From assembly GCF_001580615.1 (NCBI RefSeq), contig NZ_LHZC01000057.1, positions 62,001 to 126,000 of the forward strand: 64,000 nucleotides of DNA, read 5' to 3'. Below, piece after piece: positions 10,288 to 18,111 of the stretch (positions within the stretch are counted from its first letter, which is position 1; every line of letters starts with the position of its first letter). The position numbers were made by a program, and so were the translations under genes. Source of the DNA: Acetobacter malorum. Its GTDB lineage: Bacteria; Pseudomonadota; Alphaproteobacteria; Acetobacterales; Acetobacteraceae. The notes under the pieces were generated by a model, which had not been told where the DNA came from, searched no databases, and worked only from the letters and a program-made list of their open reading frames with translations.

Positions 10288-11154
10288 ATGACCACCCCTG
10301 CTTTCTCCAGCCCCCGGCATATTCTGGCGTTTGATTCCGGAATTGGGGGGCTGGGGATTGTCAGGGCGATTCGCACCCTCTGCCCCGCTACCTCGGTCAG
10401 CTATCTGGCGGATACGGCGGTTTTTCCATACGGCGAGCAGGATGATGCGTTTCTGACGAACCGCATCGTCTCCCTCCTCTCCGACGCCATTCAACGTCTG
10501 CGCCCGCAAGCTGTTGTTGTGGCCTGCAATACCGCCAGCACACTGGCGCTGGATGCGCTGCGCATTGCCTGCCCGGCTATGCCGTTTATCGGCTGCGTGC
10601 CCCCCATTCGCTGGGCCGCCCGCACAACAAAAACCCACGTTATCGGCCTGCTAGCCACCCGCGCCACCACCAAGCGCCCTTACCTGAGCAAGCTACAGGC
10701 GCTTTACGCCCCCGACTGCACACTGATTGCTCATGCCGCACCGGGGCTTGCCGCCTGCGCTGAACGGGTTTTCCGAGGCTACGCTGTGCCGGATGCCGTC
10801 ATTAGAGCCGAAATCAACGGTCTGTTCACGCGCGACTGCTCTACTCAACTTGATACGGTCGGCCTTGGCTGCACGCACTACACCTTCGTGCTGGATCAAC
10901 TGCGGGCCGTCTCACCCCCCGGCATCACATGGCTGGACCCCGCAGAAGCTGTCGCCCGCCACACCGCAACCATCCTCAGCACGCAGCCTGAGTGCGCATC
11001 CATGCCGGAACCCGCCCGCGCATGGTTCACCGCCGAGCCACCAGACAGCGCAGCCCTGATTAAAGCGCTGCCCGCCTATGGCTTTGACGATATTGCATTG
11101 TGGGATGCAGAAAGCTTGCCTACGCGCCTAAACGCCACCAGCCATCACGCCTAG
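10288..11154 (+). CDS. murI: Glutamate racemase
   Basis: The 288-residue enzyme makes D-glutamate for peptidoglycan. The motif FDSGIGGLGI near the N-terminus and the two acid-base cysteines, Cys80 in ACNTAST and Cys195 in LGCTHY, are intact. It starts 12 bases after pyrE in the same direction. The C-terminal 60 residues are less conserved. No terminator is obvious directly after the stop. Confidence 0.95.
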   Translation: MTTPAFSSPRHILAFDSGIGGLGIVRAIRTLCPATSVSYLADTAVFPYGEQDDAFLTNRIVSLLSDAIQRLRPQAVVVACNTASTLALDALRIACPAMPFIGCVPPIRWAARTTKTHVIGLLATRATTKRPYLSKLQALYAPDCTLIAHAAPGLAACAERVFRGYAVPDAVIRAEINGLFTRDCSTQLDTVGLGCTHYTFVLDQLRAVSPPGITWLDPAEAVARHTATILSTQPECASMPEPARAWFTAEPPDSAALIKALPAYGFDDIALWDAESLPTRLNATSHHA

Positions 11155-11349
11155 AGGGCCTTGCACGCGCCCCTTACCGACTGCCCCTTTTTCCGCACCC
11201 AGATTATGGGGCTCACTTTCTTCATGCGGAAAGACGCTACAGACGGCCCTAATCGCGCGTTTTCATAATGCCATTAAGACTAAGCAAGCAGGAAAAACCT
11301 TCCTGAAATTGCCACACCTCAAGCCTCGCTCTGCACCAAAAAGGGCAAT

Positions 11350-11378
11350 AAAAAAGGGCGGCCTGAGCCACCCCTCTT
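11350..11378 (-). terminator. Rho-independent terminator of the polyprenyl synthase gene
   Basis: On the minus strand a GGGTGGC/GCCGCCC stem (one G-U pair) with a four-base TCAG loop is followed by a T run. It lies about 70 bases past the stop of the gene at 11449. The rest of 11155-11448 shows no gene. Confidence 0.65.
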
Positions 11379-11448
11379 TAAACCTCAGCCCCCATCAGCA
11401 AGCTCAGAAGAGCACTGACTGATAAAGAAAACTCTCTGCAAACCGCCT

Positions 11449-12519
11449 TTAGCGTTCCCGGCTCGCCGAATAGCTTGCGGTTTCAATCAGCAGAGAATGA
11501 ATGTCACATTCTGGGAACAGCGCCAGTGCTTCACGCGCCTTGGCTGCATACTCTTCCGCTTTGCGCAGTGTCGCGCCAATAGCATCAGTCTGCGCAATCA
11601 GCGCCAGAGCAGCATCCAGATCTTCCGGCGTCTGCTCAGAGTCTTCAATCACGCGACGCCAGAATACCCGGTCTTCCTCATTGCCTGCTTCATAGGCCGC
11701 CAGAACCGGCAGGGTGACTTTTCCTTCACGGAAATCATCGCCCACTTCCTTGCCCAGCACAGCCTGATCCGCCGCGTAATCCAGCGCATCGTCCACCAGC
11801 TGGAAGGCCATGCCCAGATTAGCGCCATAGACCCGCAGGGCCTCGCGCTGCTCCGGTGTGCCTTCACCAATCACGGCCCCGGCTTCACACGCGGCAGCAA
11901 ACAGTGCCGCGGTTTTGCCATAGATCACCTGCAAATACTGATCGACTGATGTGGAGAGATCATTCTGCGTGGTCATCTGCATGACCTCGCCTTCCGCCAG
12001 CGTGGCAGAGGCCGCAGAGAGAATCGCCATCACATCCAGCGAGGCATCGGCTGTGAGAATCTGGAACGCCCGCGCGAACAGGAAATCCCCCACCAGCACG
12101 GACGCTTTATTACCAAAAATGGCATTGGCGCTGGCAAGCCCACGGCGGAGCTGGCTTTCATCCACCACATCGTCATGCAGCAGCGTGGCGGTATGAATGA
12201 ACTCGACGCAGGCCGCAATTTCGACATGCCGCAGCTTGCCGTCCTGATTATCGTACCCGCAGAGCCGGGCCGCAGCCAGCGTCAGCAACGGACGTAGGCG
12301 CTTGCCCCCGGCGGCAACAAGATGCGCCGCGAGTTGCGGGATAAGCGCAACCGGGCTCTGCATCCGTGCAACAATAACCTGATTACAGGCGCGCATATCC
12401 TGCGCGAGGTAATCGGCCAGGGCTTTTAAGCCCGCTTCTCCTGGCTTACTCACAGAAACACTAGATCCATCCTGGCTTGTGGCCCTACCAGATTCTGGCA
12501 GACTAACTGCAACACCCAA
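11449..12519 (-). CDS. Trans-polyprenyl diphosphate synthase (ubiquinone side chain)
   Basis: This is a 356-residue all-helical prenyltransferase. The two Asp-rich motifs that bind Mg-pyrophosphate are present: HDDVVDE about residues 116-122, followed by SQLRRG, and LVDDALDY about 239-246. GGKRLRP near residue 72 binds isopentenyl diphosphate. Long-chain members make the C45-C50 tail of ubiquinone, the electron acceptor for the periplasmic dehydrogenases of acetic acid bacteria. Chain length cannot be read reliably here (Q9 is typical of Acetobacter). The first 25 residues are low-complexity, so a start slightly downstream is possible. It diverges from the methyltransferase. Confidence 0.92.
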   Translation of the reverse strand: MGVAVSLPESGRATSQDGSSVSVSKPGEAGLKALADYLAQDMRACNQVIVARMQSPVALIPQLAAHLVAAGGKRLRPLLTLAAARLCGYDNQDGKLRHVEIAACVEFIHTATLLHDDVVDESQLRRGLASANAIFGNKASVLVGDFLFARAFQILTADASLDVMAILSAASATLAEGEVMQMTTQNDLSTSVDQYLQVIYGKTAALFAAACEAGAVIGEGTPEQREALRVYGANLGMAFQLVDDALDYAADQAVLGKEVGDDFREGKVTLPVLAAYEAGNEEDRVFWRRVIEDSEQTPEDLDAALALIAQTDAIGATLRKAEEYAAKAREALALFPECDIHSLLIETASYSASRER

Positions 12520-12636
12520 ACGCTATATCCCCCAGCCATGGGATGAGTTGACGCCCAACCATATGCGGGGCACCAGAAAAACGGTCAAGCTCCAACCGCC
12601 TCAAGACTGCCAGACACTTTTAGTTAAGACCCGTTT

Positions 12637-13422
12637 ATGGCCCATCCTTCAGACCTTTCTCATGACACCTTACTGGGGGGGCGGATTGCCTACTCCCAGT
12701 TCCGCATTGGTTACAGAACCGGCCTGGAACCAGTGCTTATGGCTGCTGCTGTTCCTGCCCGCGCCCCGCAGCGCGTGGCGGAAATCGGCTGTGGTGCGGG
12801 TGCTGGCCTGCTTTGCCTGAGCCAGCGCATAGCAGGGCTGACAGGCACCGGCGTGGAGCAGAATGCGGAGACAGCAACCCTCGCCCGCCAGAACCTCAGC
12901 GCGAATGCACGCGACGGACTCACTATTCTCAATGCTCGTTTTCCGGAGACGCTGCCGGACGGACCGTTTGACCACTGTTTTGCGAATCCGCCCTGGCATG
13001 ACCCGGACGGCACGGCCTCTGTCATTGAACGACGCGACCTCGCCCGCAGAGCCCAACCGGACACTCTGAAACTCTGGATACGCGGCAGCGCCCGCCTGCT
13101 CCGGCATAAAGGCAGTCTGACACTGGCGTTGCCTGTCAGCCTGATGGCCGCCGCCATTACCCAACTGACGGAAAGTGGCTTTGGCGGCGTGACCACCTAC
13201 CCCTTTTGGCCCAAGGCCGGGCGAGAGGCACGCATTCTGCTGCTACAGGCCCGTTACGGCGTGCGCAGCCCCGCCCGCCTGCTGCCGGGTATGATTTTGC
13301 ATGAAGAGGATGGCAGCTTCACAGCGCAGGCACGTGCTGTGCTGGAAGAGGGAGCAGCCTTGCCCGGCCTGCAAGAGGCGCGCGTCCCATTGGAGCCGCG
13401 CCGAGGGCGCAGCGTAACCTGA
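12637..13422 (+). CDS. Methyltransferase, tRNA1(Val) N6-adenine type (TrmN6-like)
   Basis: The 261-residue Rossmann methyltransferase has SAM-binding motif I AEIGCGAGAGLLCLSQR and the catalytic NPPW motif (FANPPWHD) typical of N6-adenine or glutamine methylases. The opening HDTLLGGRIAYSQFRIGYRTGLEPVL is characteristic of the TrmN6/YfiC group, which methylates A37 of valine tRNA. It is monocistronic, divergent from the polyprenyl synthase, and convergent with nrdB. Confidence 0.85.
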   Translation: MAHPSDLSHDTLLGGRIAYSQFRIGYRTGLEPVLMAAAVPARAPQRVAEIGCGAGAGLLCLSQRIAGLTGTGVEQNAETATLARQNLSANARDGLTILNARFPETLPDGPFDHCFANPPWHDPDGTASVIERRDLARRAQPDTLKLWIRGSARLLRHKGSLTLALPVSLMAAAITQLTESGFGGVTTYPFWPKAGREARILLLQARYGVRSPARLLPGMILHEEDGSFTAQARAVLEEGAALPGLQEARVPLEPRRGRSVT

Positions 13423-13449
13423 ATGACTCTCTCTAAGGCTTCAAAATAG

Positions 13450-13481
13450 GTCCGGCGCAGCCTTTAGGGGCTACGCCGGAC
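13450..13481. terminator. Hairpin between convergent methylase and nrdB genes
   Basis: GTCCGGCG and CGCCGGAC form eight perfect pairs, extended by AGCC/GGCT after one mismatch. The hairpin sits midway between the two stops. Weak T runs on either side suggest a bidirectional terminator. Confidence 0.6.
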
Positions 13482-13517
13482 AAAAATTCAGAACCCGATT
13501 TTTAGAACCCGGGCGAC

Positions 13518-14534
13518 TTATTCGAAAACAGACGCCTCAAAAGCTTCTTCCCACGTCCCCGTGGTAGAGGCGCGGCTGTATTCCGTAGAGCGGTTTTCAA
13601 AGAAGTTGGTGTGTTCCACCGCGTTCAGCATGTCATCCAGCCAGGGCAGCGGGTTGGTCGTCGTGTTGTAGAGCGGGTCCAGACCAAGCTGGATCAGGCG
13701 ACGATCGGCAATGAAGTGGATGTAGGTTTTCACCTGCTCCGCATTCAGCCCTTCAACCGCACCCATTTCAAACGCGAGGTCAATAAAGGCCTCTTCATGC
13801 TCAACAATGGTGGCGCAGATTTGGCGCAGTTCCTGCTGGAACGCATCCGTCCAGATTTCCGGGTTTTCATGGATAAACTCACGGAACAGGCGGATCACGG
13901 ACAGGCAGTGCAGTGTTTCATCCCGCACGGACCAGGACACAATCTGCCCCATCCCCTTCAGCTTGTTGAAGCGGGGGAAGTTCAGCAGAATGGCGAAGGA
14001 GGCGAACAGCTGAAGCCCTTCGGTAAAGGCCCCGAACGCGGCCAGCGTCTTGGCGATTTCATGCTTGCTGTCCACAGAGAACGCCTGCATGTAATCGTAT
14101 TTATCCTTCATTTCCTTATACTTAAGGAACGCAGAATATTCCGTCTCCGGCATCCCCAGCGTATCAAGCAGATAGCTGTAAGCCGCGATATGGATAGTCT
14201 CAATGTTGGAAAACGCTGAGAGCATCATCAGCACTTCAGTCGGCTTAAACACCCTGCTGTAATGCTTCATGTAGCAGTTGTTCACCTCAACGTCAGACTG
14301 GGTGAAGAACCGGAAAATCTGCGTCACAAGGTTCCGCTCGCTGTCATTCAGCACGCGGTGCCAGTCTTTCACGTCATCAGCCAGCGGCACTTCTTCCGGC
14401 AGCCAGTGCACGCGCTGCTGCGTCAGCCAGGCATCATAAGCCCACGGATAGCGAAAGGGCTTGTAGACGGGGTTTGCGGTCAGCAGGTCGAAATGCTGTT
14501 CCTGTTCGCCCGTTCCGGCAGGTTTTTCGCTCAT
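13518..14534 (-). CDS. nrdB: Class I ribonucleotide reductase, beta (radical) subunit
   Basis: The 338-residue ferritin-like subunit houses the di-metal site and radical used by NrdA. The ligands can be placed as Asp81, Glu112, His115 and Glu172, Glu206, His209. The radical tyrosine is Tyr119, in ETIHIAAY, at the spacing seen in E. coli R2 (His118 to Tyr122). This is therefore the tyrosyl-radical type, not the Phe-substituted class Ic. The C-terminal acidic/aromatic tail docks on NrdA. It lies 59 bases downstream of nrdA in the same operon. There is no ATP cone in this subunit. Confidence 0.97.
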   Translation of the reverse strand: MSEKPAGTGEQEQHFDLLTANPVYKPFRYPWAYDAWLTQQRVHWLPEEVPLADDVKDWHRVLNDSERNLVTQIFRFFTQSDVEVNNCYMKHYSRVFKPTEVLMMLSAFSNIETIHIAAYSYLLDTLGMPETEYSAFLKYKEMKDKYDYMQAFSVDSKHEIAKTLAAFGAFTEGLQLFASFAILLNFPRFNKLKGMGQIVSWSVRDETLHCLSVIRLFREFIHENPEIWTDAFQQELRQICATIVEHEEAFIDLAFEMGAVEGLNAEQVKTYIHFIADRRLIQLGLDPLYNTTTNPLPWLDDMLNAVEHTNFFENRSTEYSRASTTGTWEEAFEASVFE

Positions 14535-14593
14535 GAGACTGTCCTTACAACGGAAAGTTTTAAAATCATCTGGTTACGAGAGTTTATGAAGAC

Positions 14594-16531
14594 TTACTGG
14601 CAGGCCAGACATTCATCATAATTGCTCCCGTTAGACGTCGGGGCTTCGGGCACAACACCTGCACGCTGGGCGGCTTCGGCAGCCAGAACGCCTTCCTTGG
14701 TCAGCACGTTACTCACCGTATCCGCCCGCTGGATGGACAGGGACCGGCAGTAATACAGAGACTTCAGGCCCTTCTTCCAGGCCATGTGGTGGATCTGGTG
14801 CAGGTCGCGCTTATGTACGTTGGCAGGCAGGAACAGGTTCACCGACTGCGCCTGACAGATGTACGGCTGACGATCTGCCGCGTGTTCCACAATCCAGCGC
14901 TGATCCAGCTCAAAGGCGGTCTTAAAGACATCCTTTTCCTGCTGGGTCAGGAAGTCCAGCTCCTGCACGCTGCCTTTGTTCAGGGTGATGAAGGACCAGA
15001 TTTCATCCGTATCCTTCCCCTTCTCTTTCAACAGTTTCTGCAGGTGGCGGTTGCGGACCGTAAAGGAGCCGGAGAGCGTTTTCTGCAGGAAGACGTTTGC
15101 CGCAATCGGCTCAATCCCCGGGCTGGCATTGCCCGCAATAATGGAGATGGAGGCCGTCGGTGCAATGGCCATCTTGTTGGAGAAGCGTTCCTGAATACCG
15201 TATTCGGCCGCATCCGGGCAGGCCCCACGCAGGTCCGCCAGCTTGCGGGAGGCCGCGTCAGCCTGCTCACGAATGTGCTTGAACACCTTACGGTTCCAGA
15301 CTTTGGCCACAACCCCTTCAAACGGCACATTCTTGGCCTGCAGGAAGGTATGGAAACCCATGACGCCAAGCCCGACTGACCGCTCACGCGAGGCCGCATA
15401 AGCCGCCTTCTTCATTTCCGGGGGCGCGCGGTCAATAAAGTCCTGCAACACGTTATCCAGGAACAGCATGACGTCTTCAATGAACTGCGGATTTTCGTTC
15501 CACTGGTCCCAGGTCTCTAGGTTCAGGGAAGACAGGCAGCACACAGCCGTCCGCTGTTTGCCGTGATGATCAATCCCGGTCGGCAGCGTAATTTCCGAGC
15601 ACAGGTTGGAGGTCTTGACCTCAAGCCCTGCCAGCTTGTGGTGCTCAGGCCGGGCGTTGTTCACATGGTCGGAATAGACGATGTAAGGCTCGCCCTGCTC
15701 CATGCGGGCCGTCAGGATACGAATCCACAGCGCACGGGCCGAAACCTTACGGATTACGGAGTTATCGCGCGGGGAGAGCAGGCCCCATTCTTCGTCCGCT
15801 TCCACAGCCCGCATAAAGGCGTCGGACACCAGCACGCCATGATGCAGGTTCAGCGCCTTACGGTTGGGGTCACCCCCGGTCGGGCGGCGGATTTCTACAA
15901 ATTCTTCAATTTCAGGGTGCCAGACCGGCAGATACACAGCAGCAGACCCACGACGCAGCGACCCCTGACTGATGGCCAGCGTCAGGCTATCCATCACGCG
16001 GATGAACGGAATCACACCGGATGTCTTACCGTTGCGGCCCACATTTTCACCAATGGAGCGCAGGTTACCCCAGTAGGAGCCAATGCCGCCGCCCTTGCTG
16101 GCCAGCCAGACGTTCTCGTTCCACAGGCCGACGATACCGTCGAGGCTGTCACTGGCTTCGTTCAGGAAGCAGGAAATCGGCAGGCCACGGGTGGTGCCGC
16201 CATTGGACAGAACCGGCGTTGCAGGCATGAACCAATGCTGGCTCATATAGTCATAGATACGCTGTGCGTGCCCGGCATCGGCTCCGTAATAGGACGCAAC
16301 ACGCCCAAAGAGATCCTGATAGCCCTCATCCGGCAGCAGATAGCGGTTATCCAGCGTTGCCTTGCCAAACGGCGTCAGCAGGGCATCGCGAGAGCGATCC
16401 ACGCGCACCTGATGGTGGCCGGGCAGCTGCACCATGTCTTCCAGCTTACCGGGTTCAAACAGGTCTGCTTCTTCCCCGGAGCCGGACATGGAACGACGGC
16501 TTTCATTTTCCTGAACGTCGATCAGACTCAT
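14594..16531 (-). CDS. nrdA: Class I ribonucleotide reductase, alpha (catalytic) subunit
   Basis: The start is taken at the ATG at 16531 (645 residues, MSLIDVQ), with GGAG upstream; an ATG at 16600 in frame would add 23 unlikely residues. Catalytic residues are Cys121 (PISCFLN), the thiyl cysteine Cys311 and Glu313 (SNLCSEI), Cys331 or Cys332, and the C-terminal CLAC pair that takes electrons from thioredoxin or glutaredoxin. It reduces ribonucleoside diphosphates. The N-terminus goes straight into the barrel region, with no ATP-cone domain, so the usual dATP off-switch site is absent. The promoter region has NrdR-like boxes and a long palindrome. Confidence 0.96.
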   Translation of the reverse strand: MSLIDVQENESRRSMSGSGEEADLFEPGKLEDMVQLPGHHQVRVDRSRDALLTPFGKATLDNRYLLPDEGYQDLFGRVASYYGADAGHAQRIYDYMSQHWFMPATPVLSNGGTTRGLPISCFLNEASDSLDGIVGLWNENVWLASKGGGIGSYWGNLRSIGENVGRNGKTSGVIPFIRVMDSLTLAISQGSLRRGSAAVYLPVWHPEIEEFVEIRRPTGGDPNRKALNLHHGVLVSDAFMRAVEADEEWGLLSPRDNSVIRKVSARALWIRILTARMEQGEPYIVYSDHVNNARPEHHKLAGLEVKTSNLCSEITLPTGIDHHGKQRTAVCCLSSLNLETWDQWNENPQFIEDVMLFLDNVLQDFIDRAPPEMKKAAYAASRERSVGLGVMGFHTFLQAKNVPFEGVVAKVWNRKVFKHIREQADAASRKLADLRGACPDAAEYGIQERFSNKMAIAPTASISIIAGNASPGIEPIAANVFLQKTLSGSFTVRNRHLQKLLKEKGKDTDEIWSFITLNKGSVQELDFLTQQEKDVFKTAFELDQRWIVEHAADRQPYICQAQSVNLFLPANVHKRDLHQIHHMAWKKGLKSLYYCRSLSIQRADTVSNVLTKEGVLAAEAAQRAGVVPEAPTSNGSNYDECLACQ

Positions 16532-16618
16532 GGTGGCGTGCTCCGGTTTTTTGCATTTGCGTGATCTGGCTTGAGAGGCGCTAAGACACACAGGAGTCAT
16601 GCCCCGCGCTCTCGTGCC

Positions 16619-16634
16619 TCACCATATGTCGCGT
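16619..16634. promoter_or_regulatory. Weaker second NrdR-like box
   Basis: The core CCATATGTCG matches the CwAtATaTwG centre of the NrdR consensus at 7 of 10 positions. It starts exactly 32 bases from the core of the better box, the three-turn spacing typical of NrdR pairs. It overlaps the left arm of the adjacent palindrome. Confidence 0.4.
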
Positions 16635-16648
16635 TCATGCGACATATG
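16623..16648. promoter_or_regulatory. Perfect palindrome upstream of nrdA
   Basis: Two perfect ten-base arms (CATATGTCGC and GCGACATATG) flank six bases, about 92 bases before the nrdA start codon. No T run follows on either strand, so it looks more like a dimeric protein-binding site than a terminator. Confidence 0.6.
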
Positions 16649-16650
16649 CG

Positions 16651-16666
16651 CCCCTATATCTAGTGA
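16651..16666. promoter_or_regulatory. NrdR box candidate upstream of nrdA
   Basis: CCCCTATATCTAGTGA fits the NrdR consensus (acaCwAtATaTwGtgt) at about 12 of 16 positions, including the central CTATAT-TAG core. NrdR is the zinc/ATP-cone repressor of ribonucleotide reductase genes. Whether this genome has nrdR cannot be seen here. Confidence 0.6.
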
Positions 16667-16759
16667 TTTTTTTACGCTCACAGACCCAAAAAAGGCTTGT
16701 GTTTGAAAAGATGGCAGTTTCTGGCTGATCATAAATTATTTCAGCCGACCAAAGTTTTT

Positions 16760-17740
16760 TTAGCCCGCGTGGATCAGCCCCGACATCTCCATCCGGCGCC
16801 GTGACTCTGTAATGCCGTCTGCCACAGCCAGCGCTGCCGCCAGAGCGCGCCGTCCGGCCCGTGCATCCACCTTGACGGGCGCGCCGTCAAGGCAAGAGGC
16901 CACAAAAGCCTCATGCTCAGCAAACAGCGAATCATGATCTTTCCATGAAATCGCTTCCCGACGGAATCCACCCGTGCCGGGCAGCGGCAGGCCTTTCTCG
17001 CGGCCAATCATAGTCAGCTCACGCTTACCAAAGTCAGCAGACAGATAGCCTTCCTCGGAAAACAGCCGCATCCGCCGCTCTGTCTTGAGGGAAATGCGGC
17101 TGGCCGTAATGGTCGCCACGCAGCCATTTTCAAAGCGCACGCGGGCATTGGCGATGTCTTCGTATTCAGAACTGACAGCCGCCCCCAGCGCATCCACCTG
17201 CTCAATGGGGCTGTCCACAATCGCCAAAACCAGATCCAGATCATGGATCATCAGGTCCAGAATAACGGACACATCCGTACCACGCGGCTTGAAGGGCGCA
17301 ATACGTGTGGCCTCAATATAGAGAGGCCGGGTGATTCGTTTTGTAATGGCCTCATGCTCGGCGGAATAGCGCAGCAGATGCCCAACCTGACACACCCGCC
17401 CGCTCTGCTCGGCGAGCGTGATGAGCAAGTCCGCCTGCTCCAGCGTCGCCGCCACCGGCTTTTCCACCAGAACATGCTTGCCAGCCCGCAAAGCCTCGGT
17501 CGCCAGGTCAAAATGATATTCTGCCGGGGCCGCCACCACCACGGCATCACACGCAGCCAGCAGCTCTTCGACTGACCCCATGACGGGACAACCGGCTTCC
17601 TTCGCAACCACAGCCGCCCGCTTTGCATCCGGGTCAAACAGACCGACAAGCGTCTCGCGGGGCACCTCTTTAACCTTCAGGGTATGGTACCGCCCAAAAT
17701 GCCCGGCCCCAATCACTCCAACCCGCAGCGCTTTGTCCAT
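16760..17740 (-). CDS. Gfo/Idh/MocA-family NAD(P)-dependent oxidoreductase
   Basis: The 326-residue protein begins with a Rossmann dinucleotide-binding motif (GVIGAGHFGRYH, residues about 8-19). EKPVA near residue 93 is the family's conserved Lys-Pro motif. A C-terminal alpha/beta domain includes DLMIHDLDLVLAIV, where the His is a usual catalytic residue. Family members oxidise or reduce sugars and nucleotide sugars. Related proteins in alphaproteobacteria include UDP-GlcNAc 3-dehydrogenases of lipid A synthesis, but the neighbours here do not decide the substrate. It diverges from secD and seems to be a single-gene unit. Confidence 0.85.
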   Translation of the reverse strand: MDKALRVGVIGAGHFGRYHTLKVKEVPRETLVGLFDPDAKRAAVVAKEAGCPVMGSVEELLAACDAVVVAAPAEYHFDLATEALRAGKHVLVEKPVAATLEQADLLITLAEQSGRVCQVGHLLRYSAEHEAITKRITRPLYIEATRIAPFKPRGTDVSVILDLMIHDLDLVLAIVDSPIEQVDALGAAVSSEYEDIANARVRFENGCVATITASRISLKTERRMRLFSEEGYLSADFGKRELTMIGREKGLPLPGTGGFRREAISWKDHDSLFAEHEAFVASCLDGAPVKVDARAGRRALAAALAVADGITESRRRMEMSGLIHAG

Positions 17741-18111
17741 CTTTCCTGACCTTCCCGACCCTGTGCCTCATGGCGTTGCCGTCAGCGGTAGCAGCCTCCG
17801 ACCAAAATCCCAAAATCACGCGCGTCTTACGCAAAAGCACACCGGCCCCAAAAGCCCCGGATGTCCGGCAGTCCGTAAAAAAACCATAAATTTTTCAGCC
17901 CCGACCGAATCCGGTCGTTTCGGAAACATTCCGCAATTTGTGGCGCTTCAGCCCCGCTTCAAAGCCGGGTGTGGCTCGGAAATGTGATGCAACCCCGCCA
18001 CTGCCGCCCGCCGAATCCCGCCACACAGGTCTGCAAATGTCTGTGGAGTGTTGCATCGCACGCAAGGGAGCGGCATGTTCCGGGCGACAAAAATCGATTG
18101 ATCAGGTGAGA
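17741..18111. other. 371-base region upstream of secD
   Basis: No gene is supported. There is an A/T-rich stretch around 17878-17897 (a possible promoter), a six-pair hairpin CGACCG/CGGTCG at 17902-17917, and a 3' part rich in CCGCC and TGTTGCA stretches. The secD frame stays open back to 17938, but the ATG at 18112 with AGGTGAG before it is the better start. Confidence 0.5.

Noticed and set aside
17950-18060. Possible cobalamin riboswitch before secD, because of a CCCGCCACTG stretch
   Set aside because: The conserved B12-box arms and surrounding stems are not found, and secD is not a cobalamin-related gene.
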